Counted from the stretch's first letter, positions 34,281-44,500 are shown. The stretch: DNA of 64,000 nt from Roseovarius sp. S88 (GCF_037023735.1 NZ_CP146069.1:2149501-2213500), one strand, 5' to 3'. A program made the numbers and translations. The notes: generated by a model not told the origin, from the letters alone.

Positions 34281-35884
34281 ACCGCCACTGTTTCACTGCT
34301 GATAGAATTTGCAAGATCTGCGCAAACAGGCGGTGTTTCACCCGGAGCCACGTAGCGAACAAAGTAGTCCGCTTCGACATCCGTAAGCAAGCGCACCATG
34401 CCATCACAGGTCGCCGCAAGGCGCTGTTCCTCGCCAAATTGAATGGCCGCAGGCCATCCTTCCAAACCTTGGTTTTCCGGCGAAAGCTGTCCCACATCAT
34501 CAATACGCTCTCGCGTCAACGTGGCCTGATCAGGCTGTGCCACCGAAAACAGTTTGAAATCCACATATGCGCTGCGTTGTGCCAAGAGGCGAAATTCCAT
34601 CATGCCGATGGGAATAATGAAAAGAGCGTCACGTGGCGTTTCTTGTTTGATACGTTCAAGGGCTACGCGCGTGGGTTCTGGTACGGCCGGAGGAAACGGT
34701 TTGGCCGGGAACAACACGACAAGCGCTGTTACCAGCGCTATGGCAAGAACCGAACGCAATCGCACGCTATCAGCCAAACGCCACATCAGTACCGTAAGGA
34801 CCAGAAACAATAGACCACCGATTGTCGCATTCAACGTAAGCGCGACAATCAACACCGTTCCCGAGATCCACAGAAGCGGCGGATTGGGTGCCCGCCACAT
34901 GCCTGCCAACGCCAGCGCCGGTCCCAGGGCGAACAAAAGCGATGATGATCGGTTTGCATCCAGAATGTAGAATCCCACCCATTGCGAAACCTGCAATTTG
35001 TAAACAATGATGGTCACAAGATGCAAAATCGCAAAGCCGATCATCGCCCCAAGCGCACAACGCGCCAGTGCCCGATCCTCGTACCAAAAATGCACAGTCC
35101 CAGCCAAACCAGCCAACAGGTAGAGCGTCGCAAGACCCACTGAAAACCAGCTCGGGTCATAGTGATGCGGCGTACGGAACCTGTAGGCATCCTGGATCAG
35201 ATCAATGGTGATCTCACCTTCTGGTCCACTAAGGATAGAAGGCAAGATCGGCAGGGCCGCTGGTAAGGCTGCGATCATTGCCGCAACCGCCATTTTAAAG
35301 GCATCCGGCGGGTGCCGCAGAAGCGCGCCCAATCCGGCGACGATTGCACCATGGAAAGCCGTCATCGGCTGCCCAAACACGGCCAAACCCAGCAAAACAC
35401 CGGCAAGCCATGGGCGTCGCCAGAATGCAGCGGCAATCGCGGCCAAGGACAGGGCCAGCGCTACATTGTGGTGATGGAAGAAATGCGAGATCAGCCCGCC
35501 AAAATCAGCCCGGCCCATGCCGTCTATTTGAACAACCACGCCAAGCCCGAGCACCGCAGGCAAGACAAAAAAAGGTGCGCCGAGTGCGGCTAGAAGCGCG
35601 TACAAAGCAATTGCTACACCAGCGGCCAACATCCAAATGGCGATCCGAAACACTGGTTCGACACCAAAGGTCGCAGTGCCCAAAGCATGCACCCAGTTAT
35701 AAGCTTTGGCGTGATTGGCAAAGAGCTGTAGTTGTTCATCGCGCGCAAAGAGCGTCGGGTCGGCGCGATAGTCGGCCAGGGGCGCATAGGCAAAGTCGTC
35801 ACCGTAGGGATATGGAAAATACCCGATGAACGCATGGGCCAATAACCCAAGTGTCACTGCGAACAAGATTTTGTCCAAGTGCAT
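34262..35884 (-). CDS. Polytopic membrane protein, possible GT-C-type glycosyltransferase
   Basis: A 540-residue protein with about eleven predicted membrane helices and a C-terminal soluble tail of roughly 130 residues. The first periplasmic loop has an acidic pair typical of GT-C enzymes (YPYGDDFAY near residues 25-33, then DEQLQLFANHAKAYNWVHALG). By analogy with three-gene gtr clusters it could be the serotype-type transferase that uses the lipid-sugar made and flipped by the neighbouring GtrB and GtrA. It is encoded convergently, however, with a 19-bp 3' overlap, so it cannot be in the same transcript. The role is inferred. Confidence 0.7.
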   Translation of the reverse strand: MHLDKILFAVTLGLLAHAFIGYFPYPYGDDFAYAPLADYRADPTLFARDEQLQLFANHAKAYNWVHALGTATFGVEPVFRIAIWMLAAGVAIALYALLAALGAPFFVLPAVLGLGVVVQIDGMGRADFGGLISHFFHHHNVALALSLAAIAAAFWRRPWLAGVLLGLAVFGQPMTAFHGAIVAGLGALLRHPPDAFKMAVAAMIAALPAALPILPSILSGPEGEITIDLIQDAYRFRTPHHYDPSWFSVGLATLYLLAGLAGTVHFWYEDRALARCALGAMIGFAILHLVTIIVYKLQVSQWVGFYILDANRSSSLLFALGPALALAGMWRAPNPPLLWISGTVLIVALTLNATIGGLLFLVLTVLMWRLADSVRLRSVLAIALVTALVVLFPAKPFPPAVPEPTRVALERIKQETPRDALFIIPIGMMEFRLLAQRSAYVDFKLFSVAQPDQATLTRERIDDVGQLSPENQGLEGWPAAIQFGEEQRLAATCDGMVRLLTDVEADYFVRYVAPGETPPVCADLANSISSETVAVYGPLR

Positions 35885-36021
35885 GCCTGACTGCTCTTAT
35901 TTTATTTCTTGCGTGACTTACGCATGAAATTTGGCTGCAAATCAAGCGCTGCAGAAGATCGCGCAAGACCATGACGCACGCAAACCACGGTTTTGCCAGA
36001 GTTATCTGTCGGGAATGGATT

Positions 36022-36107
36022 TGGTACCCAAGGCCGGACTCGAACCGGCACGCCCGCAAAGGCGGGGGATTTTGAATCCCCTGCGTCTACCATTCCGCCA
36101 CTTGGGC
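36022..36107 (-). tRNA. tRNA-Leu (anticodon CAA)
   Basis: Reading the minus strand, GCCCAAG (5' end at 36107) pairs with CTTGGGT, followed by discriminator A and an encoded CCA (36022-36024). The anticodon arm GGGGA-TTCAAAA-TCCCC gives anticodon CAA. A long variable arm (CGCCTTTGCGGGCG-like) and GGTTCGAGTCC T-loop fit a class II leucine tRNA of 86 nt. No integrase or duplicated 3' end is near it. Confidence 0.95.
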
Positions 36108-36239
36108 ACGCCGGTGACTTCTAGCCAATGCGCGCAGGCGCGTCCAGAGGGGACTGACCGGGAAAATGCAATGCTTTGCCCTTGACGCGATACCGGGCGC
36201 ATGGTCATTCGCAAACAGGTACACCATTGAGGCGGTTTC

Positions 36240-36818
36240 ATGCTGCGACGTTTGTACGATTGGGTCATTTCGCTGGCCGACCACCCCCGCGCGCTTTGGG
36301 TGTTGGCGGTGGTGTCTTTTGTCGAAAGCTCGGTCTTTCCCATCCCCCCTGATGTCCTGATGATCCCGATGATCATCGCACGCCCGTCGCGCGCCTGGCT
36401 GATCGCCGGGGTTGCCTTGGTGAGCTCGGTCTTAGGTGGCATGCTTGGCTACGCAATCGGGGCCTTTGCCTATGAACAGCTTGGCCAGCCTATTCTTGAG
36501 GCTTTGGGCAAGGGCGAGGCGATGGACGCCTTTAGCGACAAATTCAATGATTTAGGCTTCTGGGCCGTGCTGACGGCGGGTGTCACGCCCTTCCCTTACA
36601 AGGTTATCACGATCATGTCCGGGTGGACCGGCATGCCGCTCTTTACCTTTATTGCCACATCAATCCTGGCGCGCGGCTTGCGGTTTTTCCTGGTCGCCTG
36701 GCTCTTGTGGAAATTCGGAGCGCCGATCCGCGACTTTATCGAACGCCGTCTTGGGTTGATGACAATCCTATTTGTCATCCTGCTTTTTGGCGGGTTTTAT
36801 GTTCTGAAATTCCTATGA
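36240..36818 (+). CDS. yqaA: YqaA-family (VTT/DedA-related) membrane protein
   Basis: A 192-residue inner-membrane protein. FVESSVFPIPPDVLMIPMIIARP near residue 21 is the signature re-entrant motif, with SSVLGGMLGYAIG near 60, and GVTPFPYKVITIMSGWTGM near 120 carries the conserved FPYK. By family knowledge the VTT fold resembles DedA transport/scramblase proteins; the YqaA role is unknown. The stop overlaps the dsbB ATG by 4 bp. Confidence 0.85.
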   Translation: MLRRLYDWVISLADHPRALWVLAVVSFVESSVFPIPPDVLMIPMIIARPSRAWLIAGVALVSSVLGGMLGYAIGAFAYEQLGQPILEALGKGEAMDAFSDKFNDLGFWAVLTAGVTPFPYKVITIMSGWTGMPLFTFIATSILARGLRFFLVAWLLWKFGAPIRDFIERRLGLMTILFVILLFGGFYVLKFL

Positions 36819-37276
36819 CACAACGTCAGCTCTATATCTTGCTGGCCGCTGGTGGATCAGTCGGGCTGCTGCTTGCAGCATTCGCGTTCCAGCATCTGGG
36901 TGGGATGGCCCCTTGCAAGCTCTGCATATGGCAGCGCTGGCCGCATGGCGCGGCGATTGGGATCGGCGCATTGGCTTTGATACTCCCATGGGTTCTGTTG
37001 CCGTTGCTGGGTGCTTTGGCGGCTTTTATCACGGCTGGTATTGGCGCTTACCATACAGGTGTCGAAAAAGGTTGGTGGGAAGGGCCATCAAGCTGTTCGT
37101 CGCAGAGCACCGAAGGTTTGTCGGCTCAGGAACTGATGGATCAGATCCTTTCTGCACCATTGGTGCGTTGCGACGAGGTGCCGTGGTCACTCTTTGGACT
37201 GTCTATGGCCAGCTGGAACACGGTTGTCGCATTAGCGCTTGCGGGTCTCTGGCTAAAGGCCGCACGCACCAGCTAG
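36815..37276 (+). CDS. dsbB: DsbB-family disulfide bond formation protein
   Basis: A 153-residue membrane protein with four predicted helices. The quinone-side redox pair is CKLC in APCKLCIWQRWPH near residue 34; the second pair is formed by SSCSS near residue 87 and RCDEVPW near 114, with the closing GLSMASWN. By family knowledge it reoxidises DsbA using ubiquinone. The frame runs open upstream inside yqaA, but ATG 36815 (ATGA overlap) gives the correct length. It lies 5 bp from the convergent Lrp gene stop. Confidence 0.88.
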   Translation: MTQRQLYILLAAGGSVGLLLAAFAFQHLGGMAPCKLCIWQRWPHGAAIGIGALALILPWVLLPLLGALAAFITAGIGAYHTGVEKGWWEGPSSCSSQSTEGLSAQELMDQILSAPLVRCDEVPWSLFGLSMASWNTVVALALAGLWLKAARTS

Positions 37277-37281
37277 GCCGC

Positions 37282-37731
37282 CTACCCGACCTGCTTTTTC
37301 GTGTTGAGCAGAAGGTTGGTCTCTGACGTGGAAACACCCTCAATCCGGCGCACGGCGCTCAGAACATCGTCAAACTCTTCCAGCGTGTTCGTTCCGATCT
37401 CAACGATCAGGTCCCAGCGTCCATTGGTGCTATGGACCGCGCGGATGGCACTGATCCCGCTCAGGTGACGCACGATTCGATCGGCGCCCCTGCCCTCAAT
37501 GCCCAGCATCATCAGACCCCGCACCGCATCGCGATGCGTGTCACCGCGCACCTGAACGGTAAATCCGATGATGTCGCCACGGGCCTGCAACCGGTCTATG
37601 CGCGCGCGCACTGTGGTCCGCGAGACCCCCAAAAGCCCGGCCAGTTCCGACAAGGACGCCCGTGCATCGTGACGCAACGCAGACAGTAACTTGCGGTCTT
37701 TATCGTCCATTTCGTAATCATAGCCTTTCAT
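37282..37731 (-). CDS. Lrp/AsnC-family regulator, probable arginine-catabolism activator
   Basis: A 149-residue Lrp-type regulator. The DNA-binding HTH is at residues about 8-60 (MDDKDRKLLSALRHDARASLSELAGLLGVSRTTVRARIDRL). The RAM ligand-sensing domain follows (VRGLMMLGIEG..., then GRWDLIVEIGTNTLEEFDDVL). It is divergent from the arginase-ornithine cyclodeaminase operon across 94 bp, the classical position for an arginine-responsive activator such as PutR/ArcR or RocR-like Lrp proteins. The start at 37731 or the internal ATG at 37710 cannot be separated by ribosome site. Confidence 0.88.
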   Translation of the reverse strand: MKGYDYEMDDKDRKLLSALRHDARASLSELAGLLGVSRTTVRARIDRLQARGDIIGFTVQVRGDTHRDAVRGLMMLGIEGRGADRIVRHLSGISAIRAVHSTNGRWDLIVEIGTNTLEEFDDVLSAVRRIEGVSTSETNLLLNTKKQVG

Positions 37732-37825
37732 TCTGTCAAATATGGTTTCGTTTAGTGCAAAATGATTGCTTCAAAAACCCACAAATCGAAAACATTCTAT
37801 GTGCAAGATTCTGGAGAAACGACGC

Positions 37826-38752
37826 ATGAAGAAGAACAGCTGTATTTTGGTTGGTGCCCCTGTGGACAGTGGCAAGAAACGTGCCGGGTGCCTGATGGGG
37901 CCGGATGCTTACCGCGTTGCCGGGCTTACGACAGCACTGGAGGATCTGGGCCTCGACGTCCAGGACTGGGGCAATGTCGCGGCTGAACCCGCGGACGTTC
38001 CTGCAAGCCTGCCGCAGCATATCTTTGAGCCTGCATTAACCATCGGCTGGACAACGGCCCTGATTGACGCAACCGAGCGCGCCATGGCCGAAGGCCTGCC
38101 TGTGTTCCTTGGGGGCGATCACAGCCTGTCCCTCGGTACCGTGGTCGGCGCGGCCAATCACGCCGCAAAGACCAATAGACCTCAATTTGTGCTCTGGCTC
38201 GACGCGCATACCGATTTCCACACACCGCAGACGACCGCGTCGGGCAATCTGCATGGCACGCCGCTGGGTTATGCCAGTGGTCGCGAAGGTTTTGACGGGT
38301 TTCCAGAGGTGCGCAACCCTGTGCCCTTTGGCAATATCTGCTTTCTTGGCTTGCGGTCGGTCGACCCTGATGAGCGTCTCTTTCTGCAGGACACCGACGC
38401 GCTCTGTCATGACATGCGTACGATTGACGAAAAAGGCATCGCCCGCCCACTTGCGGCCTTCCTTGATGATGTGGCCCGCGCTGGCGGGGCTTTGCATGTC
38501 TCGCTGGATGTGGATTTCCTCGATCCGACCTACGCACCCGCCGTGGGCACCACCGTACCTGGTGGGGCCACCATCCGAGAGGCGCATCTGGTGATGGAAA
38601 TGATCTGTGATAGCGGCTTGATGACCTCGCTGGACCTGGTGGAGCTGAACCCGCATCTAGATGAACGCGGCCGCACGGCACAGGTCATGGTCGATCTCGC
38701 CGCCTCGGCGCTTGGCCGTCGCGTCTTTGACCGTCCAACAGGTGTGTTCTGA
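37826..38752 (+). CDS. rocF: Arginase
   Basis: A 308-residue arginase. All manganese ligands are present: LGGDHSLSL (His99), DAHTDFH (Asp126, His128, Asp130) and SLDVDFLDP (Asp228, Asp230), and the closing substrate Glu is in LDLVELNP. By family knowledge it hydrolyses L-arginine to ornithine and urea. Start ATG 37826 has GGAGAAACGACGC in front; a possible upstream start at 37766 lacks a ribosome site. It overlaps the ornithine cyclodeaminase gene by one base; together they convert arginine to proline. Confidence 0.94.
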   Translation: MKKNSCILVGAPVDSGKKRAGCLMGPDAYRVAGLTTALEDLGLDVQDWGNVAAEPADVPASLPQHIFEPALTIGWTTALIDATERAMAEGLPVFLGGDHSLSLGTVVGAANHAAKTNRPQFVLWLDAHTDFHTPQTTASGNLHGTPLGYASGREGFDGFPEVRNPVPFGNICFLGLRSVDPDERLFLQDTDALCHDMRTIDEKGIARPLAAFLDDVARAGGALHVSLDVDFLDPTYAPAVGTTVPGGATIREAHLVMEMICDSGLMTSLDLVELNPHLDERGRTAQVMVDLAASALGRRVFDRPTGVF

Positions 38753-39807
38753 TGACCAATCCAATCCCCTCTGACAAAGCCCTCGTCCCCTTCGTCTCGG
38801 TCGATCACATGATGAAGCTGGTGCATCACATTGGTATTGAACCGATGCTGATCGGCCTGGCGGATTACATCGAAGCCGATTTCAAACGCTGGGAGTTGTT
38901 TGACAAAACCCCGCGCGTGGCGAGCCATTCGGATGTGGGTGTGATTGAACTCATGCCCACCTCGGATGGCGAGGCCTATGGCTTCAAGTACGTCAATGGC
39001 CACCCCAAGAACACCAAGGAAGGTCTGCAAACCGTGACGGCCTTTGGCCTCTTGGCGGATGTTGATACGGGCTATCCGGTTCTTCTGACCGAAATGACAA
39101 TCCTGACGGCCCTGCGCACCGCTGCCACCTCAGCCATGGTGGCCAAACACCTCGCCCCAAAAAGCGCTGACACGATGGCCATGATCGGCAATGGCGCGCA
39201 ATCGGAGTTTCAGAGCCTGGCGATGAAAGCGCTTTGCGGGCTAAAAACCGTGCGGCTTTGGGACAGTGACCCGAAAGCCACCGAGAAGGCAGCCCGCAAT
39301 CTGGAAGGGTTGGGTCTGAACGTGGTGCCATGCGCCAGCGCCGAAGACAGCATGGAGGGTGCTCAGATCATCACCACCTGCACGGCGGACAAGCAATACG
39401 CCACCATACTGACTGACAACATGGTGGGCGAAGGGGTCCATATTAATGCCATCGGCGGGGACTGCCCTGGCAAGACCGAGTTGGCACCCGCAATCCTGCA
39501 TCGCTCTGACATATTTGTGGAATATCCCGAACAGACCCGGATTGAGGGCGAGATACAACAGCTGGACAACGACCACCCCGTCACCGAGTTCTGGCAGGTC
39601 CTCACCGGTAAGGCAAAAGGGCGCACCGATGATCGTCAGATCACACTCTTTGACAGTGTCGGCTTTGCCATTGAGGATTTCAGTGCCCTGCGCTTTGTGC
39701 GGGATCATATTCAAAAGGCGCAAGCCTACGTCGACTTGGATTTGTTGGCAGACCCCGACGACCCGCGTGATCTCTTCGGTATGGTACAGCGGGCAAAACC
39801 GGATTGA
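38752..39807 (+). CDS. ocd: Ornithine cyclodeaminase
   Basis: A 351-residue enzyme of the mu-crystallin superfamily making proline and ammonia from ornithine. Substrate residues are in YVNGHPKNTKEGLQTV near 82-97 and VLLTEMTILTALRTAATSAM near 108-127; the NAD loop MIGNGAQSEFQSLA is near 144, and INAIGGDCPGKTEL near 233 carries the catalytic Asp. The ATG overlaps the arginase stop by one base (TGATG). The divergent Lrp regulator probably controls both. Confidence 0.94.
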   Translation: MTNPIPSDKALVPFVSVDHMMKLVHHIGIEPMLIGLADYIEADFKRWELFDKTPRVASHSDVGVIELMPTSDGEAYGFKYVNGHPKNTKEGLQTVTAFGLLADVDTGYPVLLTEMTILTALRTAATSAMVAKHLAPKSADTMAMIGNGAQSEFQSLAMKALCGLKTVRLWDSDPKATEKAARNLEGLGLNVVPCASAEDSMEGAQIITTCTADKQYATILTDNMVGEGVHINAIGGDCPGKTELAPAILHRSDIFVEYPEQTRIEGEIQQLDNDHPVTEFWQVLTGKAKGRTDDRQITLFDSVGFAIEDFSALRFVRDHIQKAQAYVDLDLLADPDDPRDLFGMVQRAKPD

Positions 39808-39851
39808 ACGACGTGCTTTACGCATGCATCGAGTGTCAGTAACTATGCGCT

Positions 39852-40577
39852 ATGCCGTTCTTCAGAATCGACGACAAATTGCATTTTTATGCTCACGTCC
39901 CAAAATGTGCCGGAGCCTCTGTTGAGGCCTATTTGCGAAAGAGATTTGGCAGTCTGGCGTTTCAAAACTCTTCGTTCTACCGAGTTCCAGAACATGCACG
40001 CTGGACGCGATCTTCGCCGCAGCACGTAGATTCGAAATCCCTTGAGCTATTGTTTCCAAGCGATTGGATTTCTTCTGTTTTTGCAGTCGTCCGTCATCCT
40101 GTGATGCGGCTTCGTAGTGCTTATGACTACCAGAAAACCGGTGAAAAATCTGTTCCAGAGGGCATGGACATCAACGCTTGGTTTCTCACCTGGTGCGAGA
40201 GCCGGGATGCTCGGCCTTTCCAGTTTGACAACCACCCGCGCCCGGCCAGTGAATTGGTGCCCAAAACAGCAACCTGTTTTCGCATGGAAGACGGTCTTGC
40301 GGACGTCGTGCCACATCTCGACACCCTGGCAGGCAACAGCGAAGGAGCGCGTAAGTTGCCGCATGAAAACAAGAGCAGAGGTGGCGCTCAATATACTGAC
40401 GCGCAGGCACCTTTGAGCCAGGAATCCCTTGCACGGCTGGCGGAGATATACGCGGAAGATTTCAAACGTTTCGGCTATGTCTGCGAAGATGTTCTCAAGG
40501 CAGCACCGAAACTTTCCGCCAAGCCGAAGACATCCAAGCCGTTCCTGCAACGCTTGCTGGGAGGTCAAACGCGGTAG
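39852..40577 (+). CDS. Sulfotransferase family protein
   Basis: A 241-residue sulfotransferase-like protein. The 5'-phosphosulfate-binding loop is HVPKCAGASVEAYL near residue 15 (PK-[CT]-[AG] pattern), and the 3'-phosphate region VVRHPVMRLRSAYDYQ near residue 83 has the conserved Arg and Ser. By family knowledge such enzymes sulfate carbohydrates or lipids with PAPS as donor. The C-terminus becomes Lys-rich. It ends 13 bp inside the convergent glycosyltransferase gene and likely belongs with surface-glycan genes. The acceptor is unknown. Confidence 0.8.
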   Translation: MPFFRIDDKLHFYAHVPKCAGASVEAYLRKRFGSLAFQNSSFYRVPEHARWTRSSPQHVDSKSLELLFPSDWISSVFAVVRHPVMRLRSAYDYQKTGEKSVPEGMDINAWFLTWCESRDARPFQFDNHPRPASELVPKTATCFRMEDGLADVVPHLDTLAGNSEGARKLPHENKSRGGAQYTDAQAPLSQESLARLAEIYAEDFKRFGYVCEDVLKAAPKLSAKPKTSKPFLQRLLGGQTR

Positions 40578-41323
40578 GACCTGACCCATTGCAGAAAATA
40601 GCTGCGCGCGCCGCGTATCCCGCCAAAGCCAGCCTTTCGCTTCATGTAGGCAAGTTCCGCGCGGCGCTGAGCCGGGGTTACGCTCCTGCTCACCTGCGCA
40701 TCATGCAAACGGTTCACAACATGGATGTCAGGCAGCACCACAGGCGGCCCATAGCTCGTATGGCATCGGTGGTAGAGATCAACATCCATCAGCCAAACGA
40801 GGTTTTCATCAAAGCGCTCTCTTTGCTGCGCATCAAGCGCAAGAACGGACGGGCTTGAGATTGTGTTTCGGCCAAACCTTATTTGATCATGATAACTGGG
40901 CACCAGCGGGTGTTCGATGGTCTGGCCGTCGCGCGTGACGGCCGAGCCTGTCACGCACCACCGAAAGCGGGTGTAGTTGAAAGCCTTGGCCAACGCGCCA
41001 AGCGCATCGGGATCACACAAGTAATCGTCCTGAAACAATATCTTGATCACCCGCCCCTTGCCGTGCTGCATGGCGAAATTCGTGTTGGCCGCAGCGCGGC
41101 GCATGCCCGCCTGGTTCTTCACATATGTCACCGGCAAGCGCACGGAATACGCCTTGCACAGCTGCGCCACATCCTCTGTTTCGGATTGATCGGCGACGAC
41201 CACCTCGAAATCCTTAAACTCCTGGGTCAACAGAGATTCAAACGCCTCCGCAAGAAATGAAGCACCCTGCCCGCGCATGTCATAAGCCGGGATACAAACA
41301 CTGATCTGTGGTGTTGCTACCAT
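40565..41323 (-). CDS. Glycosyltransferase family 2 protein
   Basis: A 252-residue cytosolic GT-A glycosyltransferase. ISVCIPAYDMRG starts the fold, with FEVVVADQSETE near 40 and KILFQDDYLCDPDALG near 95 (DD as the metal motif); NENLVWLMDVDLYHRC-like residues near 170-185 hold the acceptor side. It has no membrane helix. The acceptor and donor are unknown. It is convergent with the sulfotransferase gene (13-bp overlap), suggesting a small surface-polysaccharide patch. Confidence 0.82.
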   Translation of the reverse strand: MVATPQISVCIPAYDMRGQGASFLAEAFESLLTQEFKDFEVVVADQSETEDVAQLCKAYSVRLPVTYVKNQAGMRRAAANTNFAMQHGKGRVIKILFQDDYLCDPDALGALAKAFNYTRFRWCVTGSAVTRDGQTIEHPLVPSYHDQIRFGRNTISSPSVLALDAQQRERFDENLVWLMDVDLYHRCHTSYGPPVVLPDIHVVNRLHDAQVSRSVTPAQRRAELAYMKRKAGFGGIRGARSYFLQWVRSYRV

Positions 41324-41361
41324 GCCTAACTCGATACCCCTTGATCGCGTTTTACCATAGC

Positions 41362-41395
41362 AAAAAAAGAAAAACGGGGGGCATAAAGCCCCCCG
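41362..41395 (-). terminator. Intrinsic terminator after nrdJ
   Basis: On the minus strand CGGGGGGC (41395-41388) pairs perfectly with GCCCCCCG (41382-41375) around TTTAT, followed by a T-rich run (complement of 41362-41374). It lies about 200 nt after the nrdJ stop. The intervening 3' leader has a further GCGACG/CGTCGC hairpin near 41500. Confidence 0.93.
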
Positions 41396-41594
41396 GTCAG
41401 AGTTTCGCCACTCAGGCTCACTATTTGTACCGCCCGGTTTCTGCCTGCGGCCTGAGCGCCGTCAGGGGCGAGCGCACCCGCCCCGTGTGGCTTTGGGCGA
41501 CGCGTTCGTCGCGTCTTGGCCCTGTTTCGTCGAGACCGGCGGCAATCTGGGGACGCCAGCCGGTCCCTTCGCGCTTGGGGAGCGCGTGTTCGTC

Positions 41595-44500
41595 TTAGCT
41601 ACACCCGCTCGTCGAACCGCAGGTGTTGCATTTCATGCAGGTGCCGTTGCGCACCAGCGTGTAGTTTCCGCATTCGCCGCAAGGATCGCCTTCGTAGCCT
41701 TGCATCTTGGCCTTGGTGGCCGCGTCCATGGTGGTGGCGGTCGTAGTGACCGACGCGCTGACGGCTACGGCGGCCTCTGCCGTTTCGGGCACCAGCGTTT
41801 GCAGCGCCACTTCGGGGTCGGCTCCGGCCAGCGCTGTGGCCCCGATGGATTGCCCGCCGTTGAGCACGACAAGCTCTTGAGGCAGACGCTTGCGCAGGTA
41901 GCCGGTGGAGCTGATCTGCTTGAGCACTTCCAGAGAGTTCGTCGCAGCTTCGCCCGACATCTCCTTGATATTGCTCACACCTTCCTCTTCGCCGCGCCCA
42001 AGGTCATCAAAGGATGCGCCCTCGGGTTTGACATGGGCCAGGTCGGTACGATCCAGGTAGCTCACCGCCAATTCGCGGAAGATATAGTCGAGGATCGAGG
42101 TGGCATTCTTGATGCTGTCATTGCCCTGCACCATGCCCGCCGGCTCGAATTTGGTGAAGGTGAAGGCATCGACGAATTCCTCCAGCGGCACGCCGTATTG
42201 CAGGCCGACCGACACCGCGATGGCGAAGTTGTTCATCATCGCGCGGAAGCCAGCACCCTCTTTGTGCATATCGATGAAGATCTCGCCAAGCTGGCCATCC
42301 TCATACTCGCCTGTACGCAGGTATACCTTGTGCCCGCCCACGGTCGCTTTTTGGGTATAGCCCTTGCGCCGCTCCGGCATTTTCTCACGGTGCGATTTGA
42401 CGATTTCCTTGACAATCACCTTCTCGACGATCTTCTCGGCCAAAACCTGCGCCTTTTCCTGTGGCGTACCGGATTCCAACACCTCGGCGGCGTCATCATC
42501 ATCCTCAACCAAAGCCGCAGCCAGTGGCTGACTCAGCTTGGAGCCGTCACGGTAAAGCGCGTTGGCTTTCACCCCCATCTGCCAGCTGCGCTCATAGGCT
42601 TCCTGGCAATCCTCGATGGTGGCATCGTTGGGCATGTTGATCGTCTTGGAAATCGCGCCCGAGATGAAGGACTGCGCGGCGGCCATCATGTCGATGTGTG
42701 AATTTACCGACAGGAAACGCTTGCCCTTCTTGCCACAGGGATTGGCACAATCGAACACATGGTAGTGGTCTTTGCTCAGATGCGGCGCGCCTTCCAGCGT
42801 CATGGTGCCGCAGACATGGTCATTCGCGGCCTCAATGTCGGCCTTTGAGTAGCCCAAACTTGCCAGAAGATCGAAGGTGGGGTCGTTCAGCTTTTCTGCC
42901 GGAATGCCCAGCACGTTTTGGCAGAATTCTTCGCCCAGTGTCCACTGGTTGAACACAAAGCGGATGTCAAAGGCGCTGCCGACGGCGGCGTCGATCTTGG
43001 CCAGCTCATTGGGGCCAAAGCCATGGCCGGTGAGCGAGGTGTGGTTCACCCCAGGCGCGTTGCCGATGGTGCCGTGTCCGACCGCGTAGGCCACAATCTC
43101 TTCGATCTGCGCGCTGCCATAGCCCAGTTTTTCAAGGGCCGCTGGCACAGACTGATTGATGATCTTGAAGTAACCGCCGCCCGCGAGCTTTTTGAACTTC
43201 ACCAGAGCAAAGTCCGGCTCAATCCCCGTCGTGTCGCAATCCATCACCAGACCAATGGTGCCAGTGGGGGCGATCACGGTGGCTTGTGCGTTGCGGTAGC
43301 CGTGCTTTTCGCCCAGCTTCAGCGCCTCATCCCAGCTTGCCATCGCAAGGTCGGCGAGACGGTTGTCTGGGCAGTTGGCCAGATCAAGCGGCACCGGCTT
43401 CACGGCCAACTCTTCGTAGCCCTCAGTCGCGCCATAGGCCGCATTGCGGTGGTTGCGCATCACGCGCAGCATGTGATCCTTGTTGCGCTCGTAGCCTGCA
43501 AACGGGCCAAGCTCCTTGGCAATCTCCGCCGATGTGGCATAGGACACTCCGGTCATGACCGCAGTCAGTGCGCCACAGAGTGCGCGGCCTTCGTCACTGT
43601 CATAGCCGAGACCCATATTCATCAAGAGACCGCCGATATTGGCATAGCCTAGGCCCAGCGTGCGGAACTCATAGCTGAGTTGCGCGATTTCCTTGGACGG
43701 GAACTGCGCCATCATGACCGAGATTTCGAGCGTCAGGGTCCAGAGGCGCGTGGCGTGCACATAAGATTCGGCATCAAATTTTTCGCCATCGTAGAACTGC
43801 AGCAGGTTCATAGAGGCGAGGTTACAGGCCGTGTCATCGAGGAACATGTATTCCGAGCACGGGTTGGAGCCGCGAATTTGCCCGTCTTCGGGGCATGTAT
43901 GCCAGGCATTGACCGTGTCGTGATACTGAATGCCCGGATCGGCACAGGCCCACGCCGCGTGGCCGACTTTTTCCCAAAGATCGCGCGCCTTGATGGTCTT
44001 GGCCACAGTGCCGTCGGTCCGGTTGGTCAGTTCCCAATCGGCGTCTTTCTTGACCGCATAAAGGAAGGCATCAGTGACCCGGATCGAGTTGTTGGAGTTT
44101 TGCCCCGAGACGGAGGCGTATGCTTCACTATCCCAATCCGTATCGTAGGTTGGGAACTCAATGCTGTCATATCCCTGCCGTGCATAGTCGAGCACACGCT
44201 TGACATATGTCTCTGGAATAGCGGACTTTTTCGCGCCGCGGATGGCTGTTTTCAGGCTCTCGTTCTTCGTTGGATCAACCGCGTCTTCGGTGCTGCCATC
44301 CCACGTACGAATGGCCGAGAAGATCTCATTGAGCTTTTGCTCATGCATTTTCGAGCCTGCGACGATGGACGCCACTTTCTGCTCTTCGATGACTTTCCAG
44401 TTGATGAAATCCTCAACATCCGGGTGATCCACATCACAGATCACCATCTTGGCCGCGCGCCGTGTGGTCCCGCCGGATTTGATCGCGCCCGCCGCCCGGT

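Noticed and set aside
35885..36239. Genomic island attached to tRNA-Leu
   Set aside because: No integrase, no repeat of the tRNA 3' end nearby and flanks look like normal chromosomal genes.
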